The notes under the pieces are model-generated. The model saw nothing but the letters and a program-made list of their open reading frames with translations. It ran no database searches and was not told the origin of the DNA. Shown piece by piece: positions 7,374-15,444 of a stretch of DNA of 64,000 bases; position 1 is the first letter of the stretch; each line of letters opens with the position of its first letter. Made by a program: the position numbers and the translations under genes. The DNA is from Agromyces sp. ISL-38 (GTDB taxonomy: Bacteria; Actinomycetota; Actinomycetes; Actinomycetales; Microbacteriaceae), in contig NZ_JAGGPF010000013.1 of NCBI RefSeq assembly GCF_018613935.1, positions 62,001-126,000 on the forward strand, given 5' to 3'.

Positions 7374-8759
7374 TCAGGCGACGTCGGTGCTCGGAGCGGC
7401 CGGTTCGACCGCGCCACGGAAGGCCGACTCCTCGGTCGCGCCGACGGCGACGAGGGAGAACGGCCGGGCGGCGAGCTCGGCGGCGAGCACCTGCACGTCG
7501 TCGGCTGTGACGAGTGCGATGCGCCGCAGAGCTTCGTCGAGGTCGGCGAACTCGCCGAGCGTGAGCTCGGCGCGGCCGAGCCGGGACATCCGCGTGTCCG
7601 AGTCTTCGAGGGCGAGCGCCGATGCGCCTGCGAGCTGGCCGGAAGCCCGCTGCAGTTCGTCGGCGGTCACGCCGTGTTCGGCCAGCCGATCGAGCTCGGT
7701 GCGCATGAGCGCCGCGACGGTGCTCGCCTTCGACGGGGAACACCCCGCGTACATGCCGAACAGTCCGGCGTCGGAGTAGCCGGGGGCGAACGAGTACACG
7801 GAGTAGGCGAGACCGCGACGCTCGCGGACCTGCTGGAAGAGCCGCGACGACATGCCCGAGCCGAAGATGGCGTTCAGGACGCTCATGGTCGGCCGTCGTT
7901 CGTCGGTGGCGATGAGCCCGGGCACACCGAGCAGCAGGTTGACCTGCTCGGTCGGCCGTTCGACGACGGTGAGTGGCCGGGCGACGTCGAGCACGGCCGG
8001 CTCGACCGGCCGCCGCTCGACTGGTGCACCCTCGACGGTGAGATCCCAGCCGGCGCCGGTGAGCGCACGCTCGAGCTCGGCGACGAGCACGTCGTGGTCG
8101 ACGGCGCCCGCGACGGTGACGACGAGGTCGCTCGGCCGATAGTTGGCCCGGTAGTGCTCAAATACGGCGTCGCGCACGGCGGCGCGGATCGTGTCGGGGC
8201 TGCCCCCGATCGGACGGCCGAGCGGATGCACGCCGAGCACGGCCTCGAAGAAGCGCTCGTTCGCGACATCCGCCGGATCATCGCCCGCCATCGAGAGCTC
8301 TTCGAGGATGACGCCGCGCTCGTTCTCGAACTCGTCAGGGTCGAGACGCGAGGAGGTGAACATGTCGGCGAGGACTGCCACGGCCATCGGCAGGTCGCGG
8401 TCCTGCACCTTCGCGTAGTAGCACGTGTACTCCTTGGCAGTGAGCGCGTTGTGCTCGCCGCCGACCGCGTCGAAGGAGATCGCGATGTCGAGCGCCGTGC
8501 GCGTCGTCGTGCCCTTGAAGAGCAGGTGCTCGAGGAAGTGGGTCGAGCCGTAGGTGGCCGGATGCCCCGAAGCCGACGGCTGCTCGTCTCGCGAGCCGAC
8601 CGCGACCCAGAAGCCGATCGTGACGCTGCGACTGCCGGGCACCTGTTCGCTCAGCACCCGGACGCCCGAGGGAAGCACGCTGCGTCGTACGCGCGCGTCG
8701 CCGGCCGCGTCGAACGAGAGTTCGGCCTGGCCGAGAGGGAGGTCGACGGCGCCGTTCAC
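7374..8759 (-). CDS. M16 family zinc peptidase (PepR/processing-peptidase type)
   Basis: The protein has 461 aa. The inverted zinc motif H74-F-L-E77-H78 is complete, and E154 in GVILEEL is the third ligand at the family spacing of 76 residues. The second half is the inactive M16 C-terminal domain. It is cytoplasmic, as no signal peptide is present. In most actinobacteria this gene follows pnp directly (pepR in mycobacteria). Here pnp lies 15 kb upstream in the same orientation, with catabolic genes between. The GTG start at 8759 gives the normal N-terminus. Confidence 0.92.
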   Translation of the reverse strand: MNGAVDLPLGQAELSFDAAGDARVRRSVLPSGVRVLSEQVPGSRSVTIGFWVAVGSRDEQPSASGHPATYGSTHFLEHLLFKGTTTRTALDIAISFDAVGGEHNALTAKEYTCYYAKVQDRDLPMAVAVLADMFTSSRLDPDEFENERGVILEELSMAGDDPADVANERFFEAVLGVHPLGRPIGGSPDTIRAAVRDAVFEHYRANYRPSDLVVTVAGAVDHDVLVAELERALTGAGWDLTVEGAPVERRPVEPAVLDVARPLTVVERPTEQVNLLLGVPGLIATDERRPTMSVLNAIFGSGMSSRLFQQVRERRGLAYSVYSFAPGYSDAGLFGMYAGCSPSKASTVAALMRTELDRLAEHGVTADELQRASGQLAGASALALEDSDTRMSRLGRAELTLGEFADLDEALRRIALVTADDVQVLAAELAARPFSLVAVGATEESAFRGAVEPAAPSTDVA

Positions 8760-8827
8760 CCGTCCACCCTATGCCACCCGCGCCGGGACCGCTCGGTTCA
8801 CTCGGCCGCCGCCGGCCGGACGGTGCC

Positions 8828-9934
8828 TCAGGCGGAGACGCGATCGAGTTCGACGAGCTCCGAGCGATGCAGTTCGACGGATGCCGCCGCGACGAGCGCG
8901 TCGACCTGCTCGGGCCGGCTCGCGCTCGCCACCGGTGCGACCACAGTCGGCTTCGCGAGGAGCCACGCGATCGCGATCGTCGCGGGCTGGACACCGCGGG
9001 CGAAGGCGATCTCGTCGAGGGCGGCGAGCACGCGGTGCCCGCGGCGCCCGAGGTGGCGGGCCTGGCGCGCGCCGCGCGCGTCATGACGCACGTCGGAACG
9101 GTGTCGCACGGCGCCCCCGAGGAAGCCGTTCGCCAGGGCGAAGTACGGCAGCACGGCGAGCCCTTGCGCGTGCGCGACGAGTTCGGGTGCTCCCTCGAAC
9201 GGCCTGCGCTCCATGAGGTTGTACCTCGTCGTGAGCGCGTGGAAGCGAGGCAGTCCGTTCGCGGCGAGCACGCGGGCCTCGATGAGACGCTCGGGCGGGA
9301 AGTCGGACGCCCCGATCGCCCCGACCTTGCCGGCCGCGATGAGCGCGTCGACTGATCCGAGGCTCTCCTCGAGGGGAACGGCCGGGTCGTCGCCATGGAA
9401 GAACAGCAGATCGATGTGATCGGTGCCGAGTCGCGAGAGCGAGTCGTCGACCGCCGCCGTGATCTCGTCGGGGGCGAGGCCCCGGTGCTCGGGATGCCGC
9501 CCGATCTTCGTCATGATGCGCATGCGATCGCGGCTTCCGCGGGAGGCCATCCACTTGCCGATGATGGACTCGCTGCGGCCCGCGGCGTAGCTGTCGGCGG
9601 TGTCGATCAGGCCTCCGCCGACACCGGCGAATCGATCGAGCACGTCGAACGACTCCTCGACGCCGAGGGTCCATCCGAAGGTGCTGCCGCCGAGCGCGAG
9701 CGGATGCACCGTGATGCCGGTGTCGCCGATCGTCCGCTTCTGCGGCACCGTGATCGGACCCGAGAGCGGATTCGTGGCGACGGATTCGTAGCGGGAGCCG
9801 GCGCTGCGATCGGTTCCCGTCGTCGAGATCGGTCCGGTACTCGTCGAGATCGGCCCGGTGTCGATCATGACGTCGGCGATCGCTGCCCCCGCAGCGTTCG
9901 CCGATCGTGCGCGATTCGAGTGTCGTGGTGCCAA
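8828..9934 (-). CDS. Aldo/keto reductase with N-terminal extension
   Basis: This is a TIM-barrel NADPH-dependent oxidoreductase of about 368 aa. The AKR core begins at about residue 63 with QKRTIGDTGITVHPLALGGSTFGW. D and Y lie in LIDTADSYAAGRSE, K in IMTKIGRH, and H in LLFFHGDDP. I choose TTG 9934 because a perfect AGGAGG lies 6 nt before it. ATG 9868 (346 aa) is the alternative but has no ribosome site. The extension is Ser/Thr/Gly-rich with a GPIST-x-TGPIST repeat. The usual TGKYR loop reads GGAVR here, so cofactor or substrate binding may differ. Substrate unknown. Confidence 0.82.
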   Translation of the reverse strand: MAPRHSNRARSANAAGAAIADVMIDTGPISTSTGPISTTGTDRSAGSRYESVATNPLSGPITVPQKRTIGDTGITVHPLALGGSTFGWTLGVEESFDVLDRFAGVGGGLIDTADSYAAGRSESIIGKWMASRGSRDRMRIMTKIGRHPEHRGLAPDEITAAVDDSLSRLGTDHIDLLFFHGDDPAVPLEESLGSVDALIAAGKVGAIGASDFPPERLIEARVLAANGLPRFHALTTRYNLMERRPFEGAPELVAHAQGLAVLPYFALANGFLGGAVRHRSDVRHDARGARQARHLGRRGHRVLAALDEIAFARGVQPATIAIAWLLAKPTVVAPVASASRPEQVDALVAAASVELHRSELVELDRVSA

Positions 9935-9940
9935 CGCGCC

Positions 9941-9968
9941 CCTCCTCCCCAGGATTGATCTGAGGATA
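9941..9968 (-). promoter_or_regulatory. Promoter -10 and ribosome site deciding the AKR start
   Basis: On the minus strand TATCCT (9968-9963) is followed by AGGAGG (9946-9941) and 6 nt later by TTG 9934. This favours the TTG start over later ATG or GTG codons. No good -35 is visible. Confidence 0.5.
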
Positions 9969-10114
9969 CGTGCTCGGGGTATCCGATCCGCGCCACGACG
10001 GGCGACCGTTACCGAATCGTTCACTGGCAGCGGCAGCACGGTCGCAATCTCTGTCGGGCCTTGCTCCCAGCTGGGTGTTGTCCCGGCAGCGCGACCTCGC
10101 GATCCGACCCCCGC

Positions 10115-10930
10115 TCAGCTGCCGGCGCGCCGCACCAGCGCCGCGGCCTGCTGGAGCACCGGCGCATCGACCATTCCGCCCCGGAACGCGAACACGCCGG
10201 GCTCGTCGGCCGCCGCGGCGATGACGGCCCGCGCCCACTCCAGGCTGTCGGCATCGGGACGGTAGGCGGCGCGCACGATGTGCACTTGCCCCGGATGCAC
10301 GCACGCCGTCGCGGCGAACCCGAGCGCCGCGGCGTCCTCGGCTTCGGCGCGGAGTCCCGGCGAATCGTCGAGCGCGAGGTGCACGGCGTCGATCGCGGCG
10401 ATCCCGTGCGCCCCGGCCGCGAGCAGCACCTGGGACCTGGCGTGCTTCGCGACGTCGCGGTAGCGGCCGTCGGCATGGCGGCTCGACGAGCCGCCGAGGG
10501 AGGCGACGAGGTCTTCGGCGCCCCACATGAGCGCCGATATGTTCGGGATCGCCGCGATCTCCGCCGCCGCGAGCACGCCCCTGGCCGTCTCGCAGAGCGC
10601 GATGACTTCGACGTCGACGAGGTCGACGAGGTCGGCGGTGCCCTCGCACTTGGCGAGCATGACCGTGGTGTACGGGGTCTCGGCGAGCGCGGCGAGGTCT
10701 GCCGCGAAGTGCCGGCTGGACGCGGGGTTCACCCGCACGATGACGCGCTCGGGGTCGAGCGGCGTGCCCACGATCGCCGCACGCGCGGCGGCCTTCGCGT
10801 CGTCGGCGACCGCGTCCTCGAGGTCGAGGATCACGGCGTCGGCGCGATCGAGGGCCTTCGCGTAGCGGTCGGGGCGATCGGCCGGGCAGAAGAGCAGGGC
10901 GGGGCCGAAGCGGAACGGCGGATGCGTCAT
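10115..10930 (-). CDS. HpcH/HpaI-type CoA ester lyase (CitE-like)
   Basis: This 271-aa lyase has the TIM-barrel signature of CitE/malyl-CoA lyases: FCPADRPDRYAKAL at the N-terminus, DAVILDLEDAVA with metal and CoA residues, ALCETARGV and MWGAEDL. It is the last gene of the operon accA1, acyl-CoA dehydrogenase, MaoC, citE and overlaps MaoC by 4 nt (ATGA). The same gene order occurs in Mycobacterium tuberculosis (Rv2498c-Rv2502c), whose CitE homologue has been described as a beta-hydroxyacyl-CoA lyase. Here it may cleave 3-hydroxy-3-methylglutaryl-CoA in leucine breakdown (inference). Confidence 0.88.
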   Translation of the reverse strand: MTHPPFRFGPALLFCPADRPDRYAKALDRADAVILDLEDAVADDAKAAARAAIVGTPLDPERVIVRVNPASSRHFAADLAALAETPYTTVMLAKCEGTADLVDLVDVEVIALCETARGVLAAAEIAAIPNISALMWGAEDLVASLGGSSSRHADGRYRDVAKHARSQVLLAAGAHGIAAIDAVHLALDDSPGLRAEAEDAAALGFAATACVHPGQVHIVRAAYRPDADSLEWARAVIAAAADEPGVFAFRGGMVDAPVLQQAAALVRRAGS

Positions 10931-11496
10931 CCGCTCGCCTCCTCTCCCTCGGGCGCCGTTGCGACTCGCGACGCAGTGGGCTGGCCCTCCCCTGCCTCGC
11001 GGAACCAGACGAGCACCGAGCGGGTCGCCCTCGCGACCTCGACTCCGTGCTGGTTGCGCCCGACGTGCAGGAGGGTGACGACGCCCTGGCCCGGGCGCGA
11101 GGCCGAAGGGCGGGTGCCGACGACGAGGCTCTCGCTGTAGAGGGTGTCGCCGTGGAAGAGCGGTGCAGGGAAGGCGACTTCGGTGAAGCCGAGATTCGCC
11201 ACGATCGTGCCTTGCGTGAGCTGGGCCACGGATGCCCCGACGATCGTCGCGAGCGTGAACATCGAGTTCACGAGCCGCTGCCCGAACGGCTGCGTCTCGG
11301 CCCACGCCGCATCGAGGTGCAGGGCCTGCGTGTTCATCGTGAGGGTCGTGAAGAGCACGTTGTCGGCTTCGGTGACCGTGCGACCGGGCCTGTGCAGGTA
11401 GCGGGTCCCTGGTTCGAACTCCTCGAACCAGAGGCCGCGCTGCAGCACCTCGCGGCGCACCTCGGGCACCGCACCGGTGTCGTCGCTGGCGTGCAT
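10927..11496 (-). CDS. MaoC-like dehydratase (hot-dog fold)
   Basis: The protein has 189 aa. GRTVTEADNVLFTTLTMNTQALHLDAAWAE is split by the hot-dog helix and contains the hydratase-type D and H residues. FGQRLVNSMFTLATIVG and FPAPLFHGDTLYSESLVVG follow, as in MaoC proteins. The ATG at 11496 has AAGGAG 5 nt upstream, so it was preferred to the longer frame. It lies 47 nt after the acyl-CoA dehydrogenase and overlaps citE. The likely role is hydration of 3-methylglutaconyl-CoA, in place of a crotonase-type enzyme; that is inference from the operon. Confidence 0.88.
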   Translation of the reverse strand: MHASDDTGAVPEVRREVLQRGLWFEEFEPGTRYLHRPGRTVTEADNVLFTTLTMNTQALHLDAAWAETQPFGQRLVNSMFTLATIVGASVAQLTQGTIVANLGFTEVAFPAPLFHGDTLYSESLVVGTRPSASRPGQGVVTLLHVGRNQHGVEVARATRSVLVWFREAGEGQPTASRVATAPEGEEASG

Positions 11497-11543
11497 GTCG
11501 CTCCTTCGCGTGCTGGCCGTTCGCGGCATCCGCTCGGCGCCCG

Positions 11544-12710
11544 TCAGGCGGTGAGGCCGAGTTCCCTGGTGATGATCATGAGCTGCACCTCGGTCGTGCC
11601 CTCGCCGATCTCGAGGATCTTGGAGTCGCGGTAGTGCCGGGCGACCGGGTTCTCGTTCATGAACCCGTAGCCGCCGAAGATCTGCGTGGCGTCGCGCGCG
11701 TTGTCCATGGCCGCCTCCCCGGAAACCATCTTGGCAATGGACGCCTCGAGTTTGAAGGGCTTGCCGGCCACGAGCTTGCGCGCTGCGTCATGCCACGCGA
11801 GCCGTGCCTGGTGCACGCGCGCCTGCATCTTCGCGATCTTGAACGCGATGTGCTGGTTCGAGCCGATCGGGGCGCCGAACACCACGCGGGTCTTCGCGTA
11901 GCGCAGCGCCTCTTCGAGGCACCCCTGCGCTGCGCCGGTCGCGAGTGCCGCGAAGGCGACGCGGCCCTCGTCGAGGGTCTGCAGGAAGTTCGCGTAGCCG
12001 CGCCCCCGAGCGCCGAGGAGGTTCGACGCGGGCACCCGCACGTCGGTGAGCGTGAGCGGATGCGTGTCGGAAGTGTGCCAGCCGACCTTGTCGTAGCTCT
12101 CGCCGACGGTGAAGCCCGGCGTGCCGTTCGGCACGATGATGCACGACAGTTCCTTCTTCACGCTGCCGTCGGGCGCCGTCTTCTCGCCCGTGACGGCGGT
12201 GATGGTGACGAACTTCGTGATGGGGGTGCCGGAGTTCGTGATGAACTGCTTCGACCCATTGATCACCCACTCGTCGCCGTCGAGGACGGCCGTCGTCTGG
12301 GTGGCTCCGGCGTCTGAGCCTGCCTTGGCCTCGGTGAGGCCGAAGCCCGCCAGCGCGCGGCCGGCGATGAGGTCGGGCAGCAGCTCGGCGCGCTGCTCGT
12401 CGCTGCCATTGCGGTAGATCGGCATCATGCCGAGGCCGACGCCGGCTTCGAGGGTCACGCCGATCGACTGGTCGACACGGCCGAGCGCCTCGACGGCAAG
12501 GCAGAGCTGGAAGTAGTCCTTGCCCCCGCCGCCCAGCTCCTCGGGGAACGGCAGGCCGAAGAGGCCCAACTCGCCCATCTGGGCGATGATCTCCATCGGG
12601 AGACGCCGCTTCGTGTCGTACTCGTAGGCGGCCGGGGCGACGACGGTGTCGGCGAAGTCGGCGACGCGATCGGAGAGCTCCTGCTCCTCGGGGCTCAGGT
12701 CGTACTGCAT
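11544..12710 (-). CDS. Acyl-CoA dehydrogenase, probable isovaleryl-CoA dehydrogenase
   Basis: This is a 388-aa flavoprotein. GFGLTEAKAGSDAG is the FAD/substrate loop, QIFGGYGFMNENPVARHYRD is the C-terminal FAD motif, and E in IGEGTTEVQ matches the catalytic-base position of short-chain acyl-CoA dehydrogenases. The ATG at 12710 has GAGGAG 7 nt upstream. It lies 11 nt after accA1. Together with the 3-methylcrotonyl-CoA carboxylase genes it most likely oxidises isovaleryl-CoA to 3-methylcrotonyl-CoA. Electrons would go to ETF. The M. tuberculosis counterpart in this gene order is fadE19. Confidence 0.93.
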   Translation of the reverse strand: MQYDLSPEEQELSDRVADFADTVVAPAAYEYDTKRRLPMEIIAQMGELGLFGLPFPEELGGGGKDYFQLCLAVEALGRVDQSIGVTLEAGVGLGMMPIYRNGSDEQRAELLPDLIAGRALAGFGLTEAKAGSDAGATQTTAVLDGDEWVINGSKQFITNSGTPITKFVTITAVTGEKTAPDGSVKKELSCIIVPNGTPGFTVGESYDKVGWHTSDTHPLTLTDVRVPASNLLGARGRGYANFLQTLDEGRVAFAALATGAAQGCLEEALRYAKTRVVFGAPIGSNQHIAFKIAKMQARVHQARLAWHDAARKLVAGKPFKLEASIAKMVSGEAAMDNARDATQIFGGYGFMNENPVARHYRDSKILEIGEGTTEVQLMIITRELGLTA

Positions 12711-12721
12711 GCTGCTGCTCC

Positions 12722-14689
12722 TCATTCGTGGTGGGGTGTCTCGGGGTGCGGCTCGATACGGGCCACGGCCTGATCACGGGCGACGAGATCGCCCATCGCG
12801 GCGGCGAGCCGCACGGTGCCGTCGAGGGTCGCGATGACGCGGTGCTCCATCTTCATGGCCTCGATCGCCACGACGGCGTCGCCCGCTTCGACGGTGTCGC
12901 CGTCGTCGACGAACACGGCCGTCACGGTGCCGGGCATCGGCGCGCGGAGCTCGGGGTCGGCCGCGAGCGTGCCGCGCTCGACGCCCGCACGTCGCAGTTC
13001 TGCGCGGGCTCGCCGGTCGACTCGCAGGAACGCGGCCGTCTCGCCGGCGCGGTGCACCCACACCGCACCGTCGGCATCCTCGGCCACGATCGCCTGCGAG
13101 TCGCCCTGCTCGTCGGTGGGCACGGCGTCGACGGGCTGGGGCTCGCGCGGGTGGTCGCGCGGGGCGAGCAGCACCGTCTGCGTGCGGACGACGCCCGGGC
13201 GCCAGCCGGTGGCCGAGCGCCACGCAGAGGGGCCGTCGGCGGCGGCGGCGCGCGCGAGTTCGTCGTGTCGAGCGATCCAGCTCGCGGCAGGCTCGAGGAG
13301 CGCGTGTGACGGGTCGCTCAGGCTCGCCTCCGGCATCCGGTCGATGAGTCCCGTGTCGAGGTGGCCCTCGCGAACGGCGGGCTCGGCAAGGAGCCGTCGG
13401 AGGAAGCCGATGTTGGTGTCGACGCCGAGCACGACGGTGTCGGCGAGCGCGTGGTCGAGCCGCTCGATCGCCTGGGCGCGATCGGCGCCATGCGCGATGA
13501 CCTTGGCGAGCATCGGGTCGTAATGGGCAGTGACCTCCTGGCCCGCGCGCACAGCGGCATCGACCCGGATCCCGTCGCCCTCGGGCTCACGCCAGACGAG
13601 CACCTCTCCCGTCGACGGGAGGAAGCCGCGGTGCGGCGACTCCGCGTAGAGCCTCGCCTCGATCGCGTGGCCGGTGAGGCGCACCTCGTGTTGCGCGAGC
13701 GCGAGCGGCTCCCCTGCGGCGATCCGCAGTTGCTGCTCGACGAGGTCGACGCCGGTGACGAGCTCGGTCACGGGATGCTCGACCTGGAGACGTGTGTTCA
13801 TCTCGATGAAGAAGAACTCGTCTGGGGCGGCATCCGAGACGAGGAACTCGACGGTGCCGGCACCGAGGTAGCCGACGCTCCGGGCCGCGTCGCACGCCGA
13901 GGCCCCGATGCGGCTGCGGGTGGTCTCGTCGAGCAGGGCGGACGGTGCCTCTTCGATGACCTTCTGGTGGCGGCGTTGCAGCGAGCACTCGCGCTCGCCG
14001 AGGTGGATCACGGCGCCCGCGGCATCCGCGAGCACCTGCACCTCGATGTGCCGGGGGCGCTCGATGAGCCGTTCGAGCAGGAGCGTGTCATCGCCGAATG
14101 CGGCGATGGCGACCCGCCGGGCCGCCGGGATGGCCGCGGCGAGGTCGGCTGCGTCTCTGGCCACCTGCATGCCCTTGCCGCCGCCGCCCGCCGACGGCTT
14201 CACGAGCAGCGGAAAGCCGACCGCCTCACCTGCCGCGAGCAGGGCTGCGTCGTCGAGCTCGGAGTCGGCGACCCCCGGCACGATGGGGACGCCGGATGCC
14301 GCGACGTGCCGCTTCGCGCTGATCTTGTCGCCCATGACCTCGAGTGCCTCGTCGCCGGGACCCACGAAGACGATGCCTGCTGCGCGGCAGGCTCTCGCGA
14401 ACCCTGCGTGCTCGGAGAGGAACCCGTATCCGGGATGCACGGCCTCCGCGCCCGTGGCGACGGCGGCAGCGACGATGCGCTCGGGGTCGAGATAGCTCAG
14501 CGCGGCCGGCGCCGGGCCGATGCGCACCGCTTCGTCGGCGATTCGCACGTGCGGCGCATCGGCGTCGGCGTCGGAGTACACGGCGATCGCCCGGATGCCG
14601 AGACGATGCAGCGTGCGGATGACGCGCACGGCGATCTCGCCGCGGTTCGCGACGAGCACTCGTTCGAACGGGCGCGGCGCCTGGGCCAT
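12722..14689 (-). CDS. accA1: Acyl-CoA carboxylase alpha subunit (biotin carboxylase + biotin carrier)
   Basis: The protein has 655 aa. The biotin carboxylase part starts RVLVANRGEIAVRV, with the glycine-rich ATP loop SAGGGGKGMQ near residue 163 and the FFIEMNTRLQVEHPVTE active-site block. The C-terminal carrier domain ends with VAIEAMKMEH, whose middle lysine is biotinylated. It pairs with accD1 at 16177 as a probable 3-methylcrotonyl-CoA carboxylase. I use ATG 14689, which gives the standard MAQAPRPFERVLVANRGE start; ATG 14728 would add 13 residues. Transcription should start near 14748 from the operator-bearing promoter. Confidence 0.93.
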   Translation of the reverse strand: MAQAPRPFERVLVANRGEIAVRVIRTLHRLGIRAIAVYSDADADAPHVRIADEAVRIGPAPAALSYLDPERIVAAAVATGAEAVHPGYGFLSEHAGFARACRAAGIVFVGPGDEALEVMGDKISAKRHVAASGVPIVPGVADSELDDAALLAAGEAVGFPLLVKPSAGGGGKGMQVARDAADLAAAIPAARRVAIAAFGDDTLLLERLIERPRHIEVQVLADAAGAVIHLGERECSLQRRHQKVIEEAPSALLDETTRSRIGASACDAARSVGYLGAGTVEFLVSDAAPDEFFFIEMNTRLQVEHPVTELVTGVDLVEQQLRIAAGEPLALAQHEVRLTGHAIEARLYAESPHRGFLPSTGEVLVWREPEGDGIRVDAAVRAGQEVTAHYDPMLAKVIAHGADRAQAIERLDHALADTVVLGVDTNIGFLRRLLAEPAVREGHLDTGLIDRMPEASLSDPSHALLEPAASWIARHDELARAAAADGPSAWRSATGWRPGVVRTQTVLLAPRDHPREPQPVDAVPTDEQGDSQAIVAEDADGAVWVHRAGETAAFLRVDRRARAELRRAGVERGTLAADPELRAPMPGTVTAVFVDDGDTVEAGDAVVAIEAMKMEHRVIATLDGTVRLAAAMGDLVARDQAVARIEPHPETPHHE

Positions 14690-14730
14690 GCGGTCAATCC
14701 GCCTCTCTGCAGGATCGATGCGCGCCATCA

Positions 14731-14783
14731 GTTAACGCACACAAACTGGAATAGATGTTAGTGCCCACTAACTGGATTGACAA
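14731..14783 (-). promoter_or_regulatory. accA1 operon promoter with palindromic TetR-type operator
   Basis: On the minus strand, -35 TTGTCA (14783-14778) and -10 TAACAT (14760-14755) are separated by 17 bp. The perfect palindrome GTTAGTG-CC-CACTAAC (14757-14772) covers the spacer and -10. A weaker copy lies at 14731-14746. The same motif lies on the accD1 promoter at 17841-17856, so one repressor, probably the TetR encoded at 17889, should control both. Confidence 0.75.
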
Positions 14784-15339
14784 GGGCCACCGCATCGGCG
14801 AGGCGCTCGACGCCGTACTCGAACGCGTGCTCGACGTCGCCGCCGAGCCGGAAGGCGCCGGCGAGCTCCATGCTCACGAATCCGTTCACCCAGGCCGTGA
14901 AGGTGCGCGCGGCATGGAGGGCATCGCGCTCCCCCGCGAGCGCCGCGGCGACTCGCAGCACCGGCGCGCTCGACGCGGCGAGCGAGGCAACGTCGAGGCG
15001 CACCTCGGCGCCAGGAGCGAAGATGAGGCGGAAGCCCGCCGGCTGCTCGTGCGCGAAGGCGCGGGCCTCGCGGGCGAGCTGGCGGAGCCCGGCTCGCGGA
15101 TCAACGGCCGGATCGTTCACGACCGCCTCGAGGCGGGTGCCGAGCTCGCGGAGCGTGGTGTCGGCGATCAGGCCGATGAGCCCGTCGCGGTTCCGCACCC
15201 GCTTGTAGAGCGAGGGTGCACGAACTCCCACCCGTGCCGCCACGGCCTGCATGGTGAGCCCGTCGAGCCCGTCGCTCTCGAGCAGCGCCCGCCCGGCGCT
15301 CACGATGGCGTCGAGCGACGTGCGTTCCGGTGTCGGCAT
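14758..15339 (-). CDS. TetR/AcrR family regulator with WHG-type C-terminal domain
   Basis: The protein has 193 aa. The helix-turn-helix is [29 protein letters not shown], about residues 29-57. The C-terminus with FTAWVNGFVSMELAGAFRLGG matches the WHG domain subfamily of TetR. The ATG at 15339 has GGGGGAG upstream. It is divergent from the MBL-fold gene at 15445, and the shared region has two palindromes, so it most likely represses that gene. Its last codons and TAA stop are themselves part of the operator of the next operon (14757-14772). It interrupts the accD1-accA1 order seen in mycobacteria. Confidence 0.88.
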   Translation of the reverse strand: MPTPERTSLDAIVSAGRALLESDGLDGLTMQAVAARVGVRAPSLYKRVRNRDGLIGLIADTTLRELGTRLEAVVNDPAVDPRAGLRQLAREARAFAHEQPAGFRLIFAPGAEVRLDVASLAASSAPVLRVAAALAGERDALHAARTFTAWVNGFVSMELAGAFRLGGDVEHAFEYGVERLADAVALVNPVSGH

Positions 15340-15375
15340 GGGTGCTCCCCCGTTCGTCGATCCCACTCTAGGCTA

Positions 15376-15408
15376 TTGACCGTAGCTATGATAGCTATGT
15401 AGCATAGC
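15376..15408 (+). promoter_or_regulatory. MBL gene promoter with palindromic operator
   Basis: On the plus strand, -35 TTGACC (15376-15381) and -10 TAGCAT (15400-15405) are 18 bp apart. The perfect palindrome TAGCTAT-G-ATAGCTA (15383-15397) fills the spacer. A second one, GCTATG-TAG-CATAGC (15394-15408), overlaps the -10. This layout is typical for a TetR repressor and fits the divergent regulator ending at 14758. Confidence 0.7.
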
Positions 15409-15444
15409 CATCATCCGCTCAAGCAGAATGAATCGAGACACACG

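Noticed and set aside
8828-9160. Compensated frameshift in the aldo/keto reductase around GGAVRHRSD
   Set aside because: Neither alternative frame restores the family sequence and the frame stays open on both sides, so divergence is the simpler view.
11400-11440. tRNA-like T-loop (GGTTCGAACTCC)
   Set aside because: It lies inside the MaoC gene and no acceptor or anticodon arms are found. No tRNA was seen anywhere in the window.
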